Positions 51,876 to 59,955 of a DNA stretch of 64,000 nucleotides are shown piece after piece. The notes beneath the pieces are model-generated. The model saw only the letters and a list, made by a program, of their open reading frames with translations. It made no database searches and had not been told where the DNA came from. The stretch lies in the NCBI GenBank assembly GCA_038318385.1, contig JBBQCD010000004.1:53048-117047 (forward strand). The letters are read 5' to 3'. Numbering within the stretch: position 1 is the first letter of the stretch; each line of letters opens with the position of its first letter. Position numbers and translations under genes: made by a program. The stretch is from Schlegelella_A sp038318385 (GTDB lineage: Bacteria > Pseudomonadota > Gammaproteobacteria > Burkholderiales > Burkholderiaceae_C).

Positions 51876-52709
51876 CTATCGTGGCTTCGCGGGACCGGCG
51901 GCGGTGACCAGGCGCCGGAATTCGGCAAGTCGAGCTTTGACGCGGCGTTCGTTGACGGGCCCCATTCGAAGCATCACCCTCTGTCCCGACGACAGTTGCT
52001 GCAGCGCCGGGTCGTCGAATTCGTACAGCACCCAGGGTCGGACGGGCTGCACCGGGCCGTTGATCGGCGGCAGGTGCACCTTCGGCGGCTCCGCCAGATC
52101 GGGCGTCGCCAGCAGCAGGTCGATGACCTCGACCAGGCGGTCGTTGAAATAGCGGCCGGGATAGCCGAGCTCTTCGTAGGCCTTCTGGATCTTCGGATAG
52201 AGCGCCGCATACGTGGAAGCCGCACGCGGCAGGTCGACCTTTTCCAGCAGGGCCACGTACGGGGTATAGCGCAGGCCGTTGTCGGCGGCCACCGCCTCGA
52301 CACCATCGCGGGCCTGGACCGAGAAGCGCCCTGCAGCAGGGTTCATCGGCCACAGCTTCGCCGATGCGGTCGGCCGGCCCAGGTTGTCGACGGTGGCGGC
52401 AAAGCGGCGCGGAAAGTCGTCGGTCTGGAACAGCGCCAGGATCGCATCGCGACCGAACAGGTCGGTCAGCGCCGAGCCGGCGTCGGCCGGTATCGCGGCG
52501 GAGGATGCGGCCGGCTCGATCGGATGCAGGATGGCGGGCGAAGATGCTGGCGGCAGGGCACCGACGATTGCGGTCGGAGCCGGTGCGCCGGCCGGCGGCG
52601 GGAGCGCTTCGCGTGACTCGCGCTGCCACCAGAAGAAGACGCCGAGCGCAATGACGGCCAGGGCCAATGCCAGTGCCGTCACGCTGCCCCACACGCCCGC
52701 TCGCTGCAA
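51876..52709 (-). CDS. DUF3014 domain protein
   Basis: 277 residues starting at TTG 52709, with an AGGGG site seven bases upstream. One transmembrane helix at about 9-28, a Pro/Ala-rich spacer to about 72, then the DUF3014 core with LTDLFGRDAILALFQTDDFP and DNLGRPTASAKLWPM, a middle block RAASTYAALYPKIQKAYEELG, and LSSGQRVMLRMGPVNERRVK near the end. Mature part faces the periplasm. Biochemical role unknown; proteins of this kind are widespread in beta- and gammaproteobacteria. Confidence 0.88.
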   Translation of the reverse strand: MQRAGVWGSVTALALALAVIALGVFFWWQRESREALPPPAGAPAPTAIVGALPPASSPAILHPIEPAASSAAIPADAGSALTDLFGRDAILALFQTDDFPRRFAATVDNLGRPTASAKLWPMNPAAGRFSVQARDGVEAVAADNGLRYTPYVALLEKVDLPRAASTYAALYPKIQKAYEELGYPGRYFNDRLVEVIDLLLATPDLAEPPKVHLPPINGPVQPVRPWVLYEFDDPALQQLSSGQRVMLRMGPVNERRVKARLAEFRRLVTAAGPAKPR

Positions 52710-52969
52710 GTCGATCCCCTCTCAGGTCGTGCGGGCCGCAGCGCGGGAATCGCGGGCGAACCCATCCGGCACCTGTCGTTCGGGGACTATACAAAGTCCT
52801 TGTCGCGAGGCATGTCATCCACCCCGCCCCTGCCAGGGACCGCGCGTCGCATTGCAGGACCCTCTAGAGGTCAAGGTGGCAGCGACGTCGTCTCCGGACT
52901 AGGATCGCACCATGCCCAGCGGTCGCATTGCAGCATCGCGGAACCGCAACGAACCTGGAGGTGCCCCCC

Positions 52970-53293
52970 ATGAACGCCAGCCGTGTTGTCATCGCGATCG
53001 CCCTCGGCGCGCCGCTGCCGGCAACGCATGCGCAGGGGCTGGAGCTCTTCAAGGACGCCGACCTCGCGCTCGGTTCGCGGCTCATTGCCGAGCACCAGTG
53101 CAATCAGTGCCACGCGTCCAAGGTGGGTGGTGACGGCAGCGCGATCTATCGCCCGAAGGGACGCATCAACTCGCCGGCAGCGCTGCGCACGATGGTCGAG
53201 TTCTGCAACACCCAGGGCAACATGCAGCTGTTCCCGGAGGAAGTAACCGCGATCGCGGCGGTGCTGCAGCGCGATCACTATCGCTTCAAGTGA
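52970..53293 (+). CDS. Small secreted c-type cytochrome
   Basis: 107 residues. Signal peptide to about Ala21 (ATHA), then the haem site CNQCH with Cys44, Cys47 and His48. Later sequence has FCNTQGNMQLFPEEVTAIAA with a candidate methionine ligand and a terminal helix of the cytochrome c type. GGAGG precedes the ATG at 52970. Periplasmic electron carrier, possibly for the Sox system; sox genes begin 2.7 kb downstream on the same strand. It has no close match I can name, so redox partner is inferred. Confidence 0.8.
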   Translation: MNASRVVIAIALGAPLPATHAQGLELFKDADLALGSRLIAEHQCNQCHASKVGGDGSAIYRPKGRINSPAALRTMVEFCNTQGNMQLFPEEVTAIAAVLQRDHYRFK

Positions 53294-53322
53294 GCGGGTC
53301 GCCCAGCTGAAGCGGCTCCACG

Positions 53323-53352
53323 TGCCGGATCGGCTGATCGGCCGATCCGGCA
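53323..53352. terminator. Strong hairpin after the cytochrome gene
   Basis: TGCCGGATCGG and CCGATCCGGCA form eleven perfect pairs around an eight-base loop, 30 bases after the cytochrome stop. No thymine run follows, so it may protect the 3' end or block transcription with Rho help. Confidence 0.55.
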
Positions 53353-53459
53353 TCGAAAGGGTGCGTGTCCTACAGACGCGGCGCCGAGGCGGGAGGAACC
53401 TTTGACGACACGCCTTCACAGAACATCTGTCAAGGCGCCCCCCAGCGCGGAGCACTCCC

Positions 53460-53987
53460 ATGACGACGACGCACCCTTCCCGGCAGACCTTGTGGAACGA
53501 CATCAAGGGCTGCAAGTTCGCGATGTTCACCACCCGCAATGCCAACGGTCACCTGCATTCGCGCCCGATGACGATGCAGAACAAGTCTCTCGATGCCGAC
53601 GAAGGCCTCTGGTTCTTCATGTCGAAGGCCAGCGACCCGGTGGCCGAACTCGCCGCCGAGCCCTCGGTCAACATCGCCTACTCGCCTTCGGGCGACGCCC
53701 GGTGGATCTCGGTGACCGGCACGGCGCTGGTCGTCGACGACGACGCCAAGGCCACGGCGCTGTGGAGCGAATCGGCCAGCGCGTGGTTCGCTGGCGGCCC
53801 GACCGATCCGGATCTGGCGATGGTCCAGGTGCGCATCGTTCATGTGAGCGAATGGGAGGCCGGCCCCGATCCCCATGCGCGGCCCAGTCTGCGCAGCGAA
53901 GACGTCCACTTCCGGCCTCCCGATCACCTGCCGACCGAGACCACGCCGGCCAGCGAGAACGCGGCCCTGCTGTTCGAACGCTCCTGA
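53460..53987 (+). CDS. PNPOx-like FMN-binding stress protein (general stress protein 26 type)
   Basis: 175 residues with a pyridoxamine-oxidase-like split beta-barrel. Seen: LWNDIKGCKFAMFTTRN, HSRPMTMQNK with the flavin-phosphate Arg, LWFFMSKASDPVAELAAEP, VNIAYSPSGDARWISVTGTA, and an added WSESASAWFAGGPTDPDLAM block. These belong to the GSP26-like group, cytosolic flavin proteins linked to oxidative stress. Not a PdxH, since the substrate motif QSQVI is absent. Lies in the stretch that leads to the sox cluster, 166 bases after the cytochrome gene. Confidence 0.85.
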   Translation: MTTTHPSRQTLWNDIKGCKFAMFTTRNANGHLHSRPMTMQNKSLDADEGLWFFMSKASDPVAELAAEPSVNIAYSPSGDARWISVTGTALVVDDDAKATALWSESASAWFAGGPTDPDLAMVQVRIVHVSEWEAGPDPHARPSLRSEDVHFRPPDHLPTETTPASENAALLFERS

Positions 53988-54109
53988 CGATTGCGCCGCG
54001 CTGCTACGGCCGCGCGGCATCCCGGGCCGCTCCGGTCACGCCCGCGCGGCTTCCGGTGTGCTGAACAGCTTCCCTTCCCCGCGCCCTGGGCGCATCGAAC
54101 GAGAAATCC

Positions 54110-54631
54110 ATGAGCACCACCACACGAATGGCCGCAGGCAGCACTTTCCCGACGATGACCTGGCCCCTTGCCGGCGGTGGCGAGCTGACCCTGGCTCGCG
54201 ACAAGGGATGGCGTCTGCTGATCGTCTATCGCGGCAAGCACTGCCCCTTGTGCAAGAGGTACCTCGCGACCCTGAACGACAAGCTGCAGGAGTTCGACGC
54301 CGCCGGCATCAAGGTCGCCGCCATTTCTGCCGATCCCCGCGAAAAGGCCGAGACCGAGACGAAGGAAGAAGGCTGGCGCTTCCCGGTGGCCTACGACATG
54401 AGCCTCGAGCAGATGCGTGAGCTCGGCCTCTACATTTCGGACCCGCGTTCCCGGCAGGAGACCGACCGACCGTTCGCGGAGCCCGCCACCTTCGCGATCC
54501 ATCCCGACGGCCATGTGCAGGTCGTGGACATCTCGAACGCCCCGTTTTCGCGGCCGGACCTCGCGGCACTGCTCTCGGGCCTGAAGTTCATCCAGGAAAA
54601 GGACTACCCGGTTCGCGGCACCAAGGCCTGA
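54110..54631 (+). CDS. Peroxiredoxin-like thioredoxin-fold protein with CPLC motif
   Basis: 173 residues of AhpC/TSA-like fold. Seen: GWRLLIVYRGKHCPLCKRY with the CxxC pair Cys-Pro-Leu-Cys, IKVAAISADPREKAETET, AYDMSLEQMRELGLYIS, and FAEPATFAIHPDG with cis-Pro-like loop. The Cys-Pro-x-Cys pattern is closer to thioredoxin than to the usual peroxiredoxin VCxxE motif. No signal peptide, so it is cytosolic. Redox role in sulfur metabolism is plausible from position only. It is in the same direction as the following DsrE and sox genes, 190 bases before the former. Confidence 0.85.
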   Translation: MSTTTRMAAGSTFPTMTWPLAGGGELTLARDKGWRLLIVYRGKHCPLCKRYLATLNDKLQEFDAAGIKVAAISADPREKAETETKEEGWRFPVAYDMSLEQMRELGLYISDPRSRQETDRPFAEPATFAIHPDGHVQVVDISNAPFSRPDLAALLSGLKFIQEKDYPVRGTKA

Positions 54632-54821
54632 CGGCGAGGCGCCTCCGCGCGCCGTCTCGCGCGCTGTCCTTCGCGCCGCCCACCGCGGCCAAGGCACCCC
54701 GGCCCCTGCGTTCCGCGACGATCCGTTCGTGTCGGCGAGCCGGGGCTCGCTTTCCCGGGTCGAATATCAGTCTCCACGGATGTAGAGTGTTCACGACCCT
54801 CACACCCACAACGGAGACACC

Positions 54822-55244
54822 ATGTCCAAAGCCCTTTCCAGCCGTCTGCGCGGCGGCGTCGTCGCCATCGGCCTGCTCGTCCTCGCGGGCGTGGCGATGG
54901 CCCAGAACAAGGTGGTGTTCCAGGTGAGCGACGCCGATCCGGCGAAGTGGAACCTCACCCTGAACAACGTGCGCAACGTGCAGCAGGACCTCGGTGCGGA
55001 CAAGGTAGAGATCGAGGTTGTCGCCTACGGCCCGGGGATCGGCATGCTCAAGGCCGACGCGCCGATCGCGCAGCGCGTGGCCGAAGCGCTCGGCCACAAC
55101 GTCAAGGTGGTGGCCTGCGAGAACACCATGAAGGCGCAGAAGCTGACCAAGGCAGACATGCAGTCGAACATCGGCTATGTGCCGGCCGGAGTTGTCGAGC
55201 TGATGCAAAAGCAGCAGCAGGGCTACGCCTACATCCGCCCTTGA
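54822..55244 (+). CDS. Periplasmic DsrE-like protein (upstream paralogue)
   Basis: 140 residues. Signal peptide to about Ala27 (GVAMAQ), then a DsrE/F-type Rossmann-like domain: KVVFQVSDADPAKWNLTLNN, IEVVAYGPGIGMLK, and KVVACENTMKAQKLTKADM with Cys99 as the only cysteine. DsrE-family proteins bind and pass sulfane sulfur through a single Cys. The closing QQGYAYIRP matches the second copy at 62401 (KQGYSYLKP), showing common descent. GGAG precedes the ATG. Stands just before the ArsR gene with 103 bases between. Confidence 0.85.
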   Translation: MSKALSSRLRGGVVAIGLLVLAGVAMAQNKVVFQVSDADPAKWNLTLNNVRNVQQDLGADKVEIEVVAYGPGIGMLKADAPIAQRVAEALGHNVKVVACENTMKAQKLTKADMQSNIGYVPAGVVELMQKQQQGYAYIRP

Positions 55245-55269
55245 GCGTCGGGTCGTCACGGGATCGAAG

Positions 55270-55285
55270 TCGGTGTATTCACCGA
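55270..55285. promoter_or_regulatory. Inverted repeat in the arsR leader
   Basis: TCGGTG-TATT-CACCGA: six-base arms around four bases, 78 bases before the ArsR start. The inner TGTATTCACC recurs at 63988-63997, in the non-coding end of the window. Confidence 0.45.
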
Positions 55286-55309
55286 TGGGGGAGCGCGACC
55301 GCATCGACT

Positions 55310-55329
55310 ATATTGGTGCGTGCTTATAT
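55310..55329. promoter_or_regulatory. AT-rich ArsR-type operator candidate, overlapping a -10 box
   Basis: ATATTGGTGCGTGCTTATAT has ATAT arms and two more paired bases. It overlaps TATATT (55309-55314), a good -10 candidate, and lies about 20 bases before the chosen ArsR start. AT content is well above surroundings. ArsR/SmtB repressors bind such elements to block their own promoter. Confidence 0.55.
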
Positions 55330-55347
55330 CCAGATGCGCCGAAATTC

Positions 55348-55668
55348 ATGCCGAAGCGGGTGCGCCACAGCGATGCCGACGAAGTCTTCGAGAAGGCGGC
55401 CGAGCTGTTCGCGCTGATGTCCTCGGCGGTGCGCCTGCAGATCATCAGCAGGCTCTGCGGGCGCGAGTTGAGCGTCTCGCAGTTGCAGGACGGCATCGAC
55501 GTGAGCCAGCCGAACCTGTCGCAGCACCTTTCGATGCTCTACCGCGCCGGCGTGCTCGGTCGCCGCAAGGAAGGCGCCATGGTCTTTTACCGGATCGGCG
55601 ACCTGCGCACGGCAGCCATCTGCCGTGCGATCTGCACCGAGTACGCCATTGCCGCGGACAAGCCATGA
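55348..55668 (+). CDS. soxR: ArsR family repressor, likely controlling sox genes
   Basis: 106 residues from the ATG at 55348; a start at 55273 would make the operator coding. Winged-helix with AVRLQIISRLCGRELSVSQL, recognition helix SQPNLSQHLSMLYRAGVL and wing RRKEGAMVFYRI. Cysteines at 37, 92 and 96. BigR/SqrR-type sulfide sensors use a cysteine at this first position and one near the C-terminal helix end; here the second falls one turn earlier. It is 35 bases before soxC. Regulation by sulfane sulfur or sulfite is inferred from family and context (SoxR of sox operons in other bacteria). Confidence 0.85.
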   Translation: MPKRVRHSDADEVFEKAAELFALMSSAVRLQIISRLCGRELSVSQLQDGIDVSQPNLSQHLSMLYRAGVLGRRKEGAMVFYRIGDLRTAAICRAICTEYAIAADKP

Positions 55669-55702
55669 ATGCGCGCAGCGCGCCCCACCCCGAGGAACGA
55701 AC

Positions 55703-57070
55703 GTGACATCCCCAGAAGGCGCGGGCCGCCTCGTCAAGGCGCCTGAGAACTTCCTGACCCGGGACGGCGTCTCCACCGTCTTCCGGCAGGCCCGCGACGG
55801 CCGTCGCGATTTCATCCGCGGCGCTTTCGCCACTGCACTGGCCGGCGCCGCAGCGCCGCTGGCCTTTGCGCAGCCGGCAACCCCTGCCGACGGCGACCCG
55901 GCGATCCTGGAGCTGCCGGAACACAGCAAGGCGCTCGGCCAGGGCGTAGCGACCGACGGCTACGGCAAGCCCTCGAAGTTCGAGGCGAACGTGCAGCGCC
56001 GGACCAGCCCGGGGCTGACGCAGACGGCGCAGGCCTCGGTGTCGTTCGCGCCGCTGCAGTCGCTCTTTGGCATCGTCACGCCGAGCGGCCTGCACTTCGA
56101 GCGCCATCATCAGGGCTGGTGGGACATCGACCCGTCGAAGCACCGCCTGATGGTCAACGCCTCCGGACCGGGACTGTTGAAGAAGTCAATGGTCCTCACC
56201 GTCGAGGAACTGATGCGGCTGCCGGCGGTGTCGCGCTTCCACTTCATCGAGTGCGGCGCCAACACCGGCATGGAATGGGGCAACGTCGCCGTGCCGACGG
56301 TCCAGTACACCCACGGCATGCTGAGCTGCAGCGAGTTCACCGGCGTGCCGCTGCGCACCGTGCTCGAGATGTGCGGCGCCGACTTCAAACGCGGCCGGTT
56401 CGTGCTGGCCGAAGGCGCCGACGGCTCGTCGATGACGCGCACGATTCCGATCGAGCTGATCATGAGCGGCGAGGTGCTGCTGGCCTACGGCCAGAACGGC
56501 GAGATGCTGCGGCCGGAACAGGGCTATCCACTGCGACTGGTGGTGCCCGGCGTGCAGGGCGTGAGCTGGGTCAAGTACCTGCGCCGCATCGAGCTCGGAG
56601 ACATGCCGTACGGCACGAAGGACGAGACGATCCACTACGTCGACCTGATGCCCGGCGGTCAGCACCGCCAGTACAGCTCGATCCAGGAGGTCAAGAGCGT
56701 CGTCACCACGCCCTCGGGCGGACAGGTGCTGCTCGACCGCGGCTTCTACAACGTCTCCGGCCTCGCCTGGTCAGGGCGCGGACGCATCAAGCGGGTCGAC
56801 ATCTCGGTCGACGGCGGCCGCAACTGGCGCCAGGCGCGTCTCGAGACGCCGGTGCTGCCGAAATGCCTGACGCGCTTCAACGCCGACTGGACCTGGGACG
56901 GCAAGCCTGCCCTGGTGCAGAGCCGCGCCACCGACGAGACCGGCCAGGTCCAGGCCGGCTACGCGCAGACACGCGCCGTGCGCGGCACGCGCTCGATCTA
57001 TCACAACAATTCAATCCAGACGTGGCTGGTGCAGGAAAGCGGGGAGGTCAAGAATGTCCAGCTTTCGTGA
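55703..57070 (+). CDS. soxC: SoxC, molybdenum subunit of sulfur/sulfane dehydrogenase
   Basis: Large subunit of SoxCD, which oxidises the sulfane sulfur on SoxY-bound thiosulfate (six-electron step). 455 residues from GTG 55703 preceded by GAGGA. Twin-arginine signal with Arg34-Arg35 (GRRDFIRGAF), cleaved near the following Ala-rich run. Molybdenum-ligand Cys184 in FHFIECGANTG, then a dimerisation domain containing RVDISVDGGRNWRQA. Overlaps soxD by 17 bases. Present with SoxD, so full oxidation to sulfate without sulfur globule formation is expected. Confidence 0.96.
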   Translation: MTSPEGAGRLVKAPENFLTRDGVSTVFRQARDGRRDFIRGAFATALAGAAAPLAFAQPATPADGDPAILELPEHSKALGQGVATDGYGKPSKFEANVQRRTSPGLTQTAQASVSFAPLQSLFGIVTPSGLHFERHHQGWWDIDPSKHRLMVNASGPGLLKKSMVLTVEELMRLPAVSRFHFIECGANTGMEWGNVAVPTVQYTHGMLSCSEFTGVPLRTVLEMCGADFKRGRFVLAEGADGSSMTRTIPIELIMSGEVLLAYGQNGEMLRPEQGYPLRLVVPGVQGVSWVKYLRRIELGDMPYGTKDETIHYVDLMPGGQHRQYSSIQEVKSVVTTPSGGQVLLDRGFYNVSGLAWSGRGRIKRVDISVDGGRNWRQARLETPVLPKCLTRFNADWTWDGKPALVQSRATDETGQVQAGYAQTRAVRGTRSIYHNNSIQTWLVQESGEVKNVQLS

Positions 57071-58196
57071 ACTGGCGCTGACTGCCGCCCTCCTCGGACT
57101 CGTCGGCGGCGCCGCGGCGCAACGCACCGAATTCGCAGGCATCGGCCGCACCGCCACGCCGAAGGAAATCGCCGCCTGGGACATCGACGTGCGGCCGGAC
57201 TTCAAGGGTCTGCCGCAGGGTTCCGGCTCGGTCGCGAAGGGCCAGGAAGTCTGGGAGGGCAAATGCTCCTCCTGCCACGGCATCTTCGGAGAGTCGGGCC
57301 AGGTGTTCAACCCGATCGTCGGCGGCACGACCAAGGAAGACGTCAAGACGGGTCGGGTCGCGCGCCTGAATGATCCCGCATACCCCGGCCGCACGACCCT
57401 GATGAAGGTCTCGACCGTCTCGACGCTGTGGGACTACATCCGCCGGGCGATGCCGTGGATGCAACCCAAGTCGCTGACGACGGACGAGGTCTACGCCGTC
57501 ACCGCCTACATCCTCAATCTCGGCGGCGTGCTGCCCGACGACTACGTCATGTCGGATCGCAACATCGGCGAGGTCCAGAAGCTGCTGCCGAACCGCAACG
57601 GCATGACCACCCAGCACGCGCTGTGGCCCGGTACCGAGCTCGGTGGCGCAAAGAAGCCCGACGTGCAGGGTTCCAGCTGCATGAGCAATTGCCCGGTGGA
57701 GGCGAAGATCACGTCGTTCATGCCGGACAGCGCCCGCAACGCACACGGCAATCTCGCGCTCCAGAATCGCCCCGTCGGAGCCCAGCACGGCATCGACACC
57801 GGCGCCGGGACGAGCAACGGCAGCAGCGACGCCAAACCCGCTGCAAGCACGGCCGCTGCAACGCCGGCCGCGGTGCCGGGACGTGCCGCGAGCAGCGCGG
57901 CGGCGCCCGCGACGAACAAGCCGGCCACCACCGTCGACGCGGCCGCGGCGATCGCCCTGACGCAAAAGCACGCCTGCGTCGCCTGCCATGCCATGACGGG
58001 CAAGATCATCGGTCCGGCGTTCCAGGACGTGGCCAAGAAGTACGCTGGCCGTGCCGACGCCGCGGGCCATCTCGCCGCGAGAATCCGTTCGGGCGGCAGC
58101 GGCATCTGGGGCGCGATGCCGATGCCCCCCCAGAGCCTTCCCGAAGCCGATGCCCAGTCGATCGCGCGCTGGCTGGCCGCCGGCGCACCGCGCTGA
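57054..58196 (+). CDS. soxD: SoxD, dihaem cytochrome c subunit
   Basis: Electron-accepting partner of SoxC in the periplasm. 380 residues. Signal peptide to about Ala22. First haem site CSSCH (Cys71, Cys74, His75) in a cytochrome c domain with PWMQPKSLTTDEVYAVTAYI; second CVACH (Cys308, Cys311, His312) in a C-terminal domain with MPMPPQSLPEADAQSIARW. An Ala/Thr/Ser/Pro linker at about 255-298 separates the two. The ATG sits in the soxC tail with GGGGAGG just upstream. Confidence 0.95.
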   Translation: MSSFRELALTAALLGLVGGAAAQRTEFAGIGRTATPKEIAAWDIDVRPDFKGLPQGSGSVAKGQEVWEGKCSSCHGIFGESGQVFNPIVGGTTKEDVKTGRVARLNDPAYPGRTTLMKVSTVSTLWDYIRRAMPWMQPKSLTTDEVYAVTAYILNLGGVLPDDYVMSDRNIGEVQKLLPNRNGMTTQHALWPGTELGGAKKPDVQGSSCMSNCPVEAKITSFMPDSARNAHGNLALQNRPVGAQHGIDTGAGTSNGSSDAKPAASTAAATPAAVPGRAASSAAAPATNKPATTVDAAAAIALTQKHACVACHAMTGKIIGPAFQDVAKKYAGRADAAGHLAARIRSGGSGIWGAMPMPPQSLPEADAQSIARWLAAGAPR

Positions 58197-58248
58197 TGTC
58201 TGGTCCATACTCAGAAACCCCCGTCCCTCCCGATCAAAGGACCTCGCC

Positions 58249-58713
58249 ATGAAAACTCGTCGTGCAGCCCTCCAGCAAGCCAGCGTCGCATCGCTGATGC
58301 TCGCCGCCGGCCTCTTTCCCGGCATCGCCTCGGCCCAGGCCGCCACCTACAACACCGCCGCCTTCGAGGTGAAGGACATGGGCGCGCTGATGAAGGCGCT
58401 CGGCGGCTCCGCACCCGCGGAAAGCAAGGACATCTCCGTCCAGGGCCCGGACATCGCCGAGAACGGCGCCGTGGTTCCGCTGGGTGCGGCGACGACACTC
58501 GCCGGCGTCAAGCGCATCCTCCTGCTGGTGGAGAAGAACCCCAGCATCATGGCGGCGATGTTCGAGCTCACCGATGCCGTCGAGCCGTCGATCTCGACGC
58601 GCGTGAAGATGGGGCAGTCGTCCAACGTCTACGCGGTGGCGATGATGAACGATGGTCGCGTGCTGTACGCGGCCAAGGAGATCAAGGTCACTCTTGGCGG
58701 CTGCGGCGGGTAA
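58249..58713 (+). CDS. soxY: SoxY, sulfur carrier protein
   Basis: Covalent carrier of thiosulfate-derived sulfur in the periplasm, working as SoxYZ. 154 residues. N-terminal signal with RR (TRRAALQQASV), consistent with Tat export as the SoxYZ pair. The C-terminal swinging arm ends GGCGG with carrier Cys152. The beta-sandwich core VVPLGAATTLAGVKRILLLVE is typical. 52 bases after soxD, 51 before soxZ. Confidence 0.96.
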   Translation: MKTRRAALQQASVASLMLAAGLFPGIASAQAATYNTAAFEVKDMGALMKALGGSAPAESKDISVQGPDIAENGAVVPLGAATTLAGVKRILLLVEKNPSIMAAMFELTDAVEPSISTRVKMGQSSNVYAVAMMNDGRVLYAAKEIKVTLGGCGG

Positions 58714-58764
58714 CGGCTCGAGCCCACCCGACCTCACCCCCCTTTCACTTTCAAGGAGACAGAC

Positions 58765-59076
58765 ATGCCTGATCCGATGCGAATTCGCGCACAAGCTGCC
58801 GGCGACAAGGCCACCGTCCGCGTGCTGATGGGCCACGAGATGGAAACCGGCCTGCGCAAGGACTCGAGCGGGAAGGTGATCCCGGCCTGGTTCATCCAGC
58901 ACGTCAGCGCCAAGCACAACGACAAGGTCGTGATGACCGCACAGTGGGGGCCGGCCGTCGCCAAGAACCCCTTCCTGCAATTCGTCGTGCGCGGCGCCAA
59001 GGCCGGCGACAAGGTCGCCATCACCTGGGTCGACAACAAGGGCGAGACCCGGACCGACGAAGCCGTCGTGACCTGA
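58765..59076 (+). CDS. soxZ: SoxZ, partner of SoxY
   Basis: 103 residues without signal peptide; exported piggyback with SoxY, as known for this pair. Seen: MRIRAQAAGDKATVRVLMGH, METGLRKDSSGKVIPAWFIQ, and PFLQFVVRGAKAGDKVAITW, typical of the beta-sandwich. AAGGAG precedes the ATG. Confidence 0.96.
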   Translation: MPDPMRIRAQAAGDKATVRVLMGHEMETGLRKDSSGKVIPAWFIQHVSAKHNDKVVMTAQWGPAVAKNPFLQFVVRGAKAGDKVAITWVDNKGETRTDEAVVT

Positions 59077-59135
59077 GCGAAGCCGGCGCAGCATCGCTGC
59101 CGGCCACGTCAACCACCCGCACTGGAGGAGAACCG

Positions 59136-59945
59136 ATGATCCACGCTACCGCGAGGCTGTGCCTGGGCCTGCTGGCTGCTGCTGCCACGGCACCGGCGAT
59201 GTCGCAGCCGAAGAGTGCCGCCGAAGGCATCGCCGAATATCGCGCGCTGCTCGCCGATGGAAATCCCGCCGACCTGTACGAAGTCAAGGGCGAAGGACTC
59301 TGGAAACAGAAGCGCGGCTCGAAGCAGGCCAGCCTGGAGCGCTGCGACCTCGGCAAGGGTCCCGGCGTGATCAAGGGCGCGTTCGTCGAGTTGCCCCGCT
59401 ACTTCGCCGACACCGGCCGCATGCAGGATCTCGAATCCCGGCTGCTCACGTGCATGGAGACCCTGCAGGGCTTCGATGCCGCGAAGATCGCCGCGACACC
59501 CTTCGGCCATGGCGAGCAGGAAACGCTGGAGTCCCTGGTGGCTTACATCGCGGCCGAATCTCGCGGCATGAAGTTCAACCTGCCGCAGTCGCATCCCGAG
59601 GAACGCAAGTTCTACGCAGCCGGCAAGCAGCTGTTCTTCTACCGTGCGGGCCCCTACGATTTCTCCTGCGCCAGTTGCCACGGCGCCGACGACAAGCGCA
59701 TCCGCCTGCAGGATCTGCCGAACCTCACCAAGAACGAGAGCGCGGGTGCCGCCTTCGGCGCCTGGCCGGCCTACCGTGTCTCGGGCGGCGAGCTGTGGAG
59801 CATGCAGCGACGCCTGAACGACTGCTACCGGCAGCAGCGCTTCCCGTATCCCGGTTTCGGCTCCGACGCCACCATCGCGCTGTCGACCTACATGGGCGTG
59901 ACCGGACGCGGCGTCGCGTCGATCGCCCCGGCCCTCAAGCGCTAA
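59136..59945 (+). CDS. soxA: SoxA, thiosulfate-binding cytochrome c
   Basis: Catalytic subunit of SoxAX, which joins thiosulfate to SoxY. 269 residues; signal peptide to about Ala21. One haem site CASCH (Cys178, Cys181, His182). Cys230 in RRLNDCYRQQRFP is the active-site (persulfide) cysteine. At the N-terminal half Cys70 and Cys106 remain where dihaem SoxA proteins bind a second haem, so this is the monohaem type with a probable disulfide. GGAGG-like site before the ATG. Confidence 0.95.
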   Translation: MIHATARLCLGLLAAAATAPAMSQPKSAAEGIAEYRALLADGNPADLYEVKGEGLWKQKRGSKQASLERCDLGKGPGVIKGAFVELPRYFADTGRMQDLESRLLTCMETLQGFDAAKIAATPFGHGEQETLESLVAYIAAESRGMKFNLPQSHPEERKFYAAGKQLFFYRAGPYDFSCASCHGADDKRIRLQDLPNLTKNESAGAAFGAWPAYRVSGGELWSMQRRLNDCYRQQRFPYPGFGSDATIALSTYMGVTGRGVASIAPALKR

Positions 59946-59955
59946 GGAGACCCGC

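Noticed and set aside
50329..52818. An 829-codon frame extending the RlmN-like gene upstream
   Set aside because: The added part crosses the KAP-repeat and DUF3014 genes out of frame; RlmN similarity starts near 51357.
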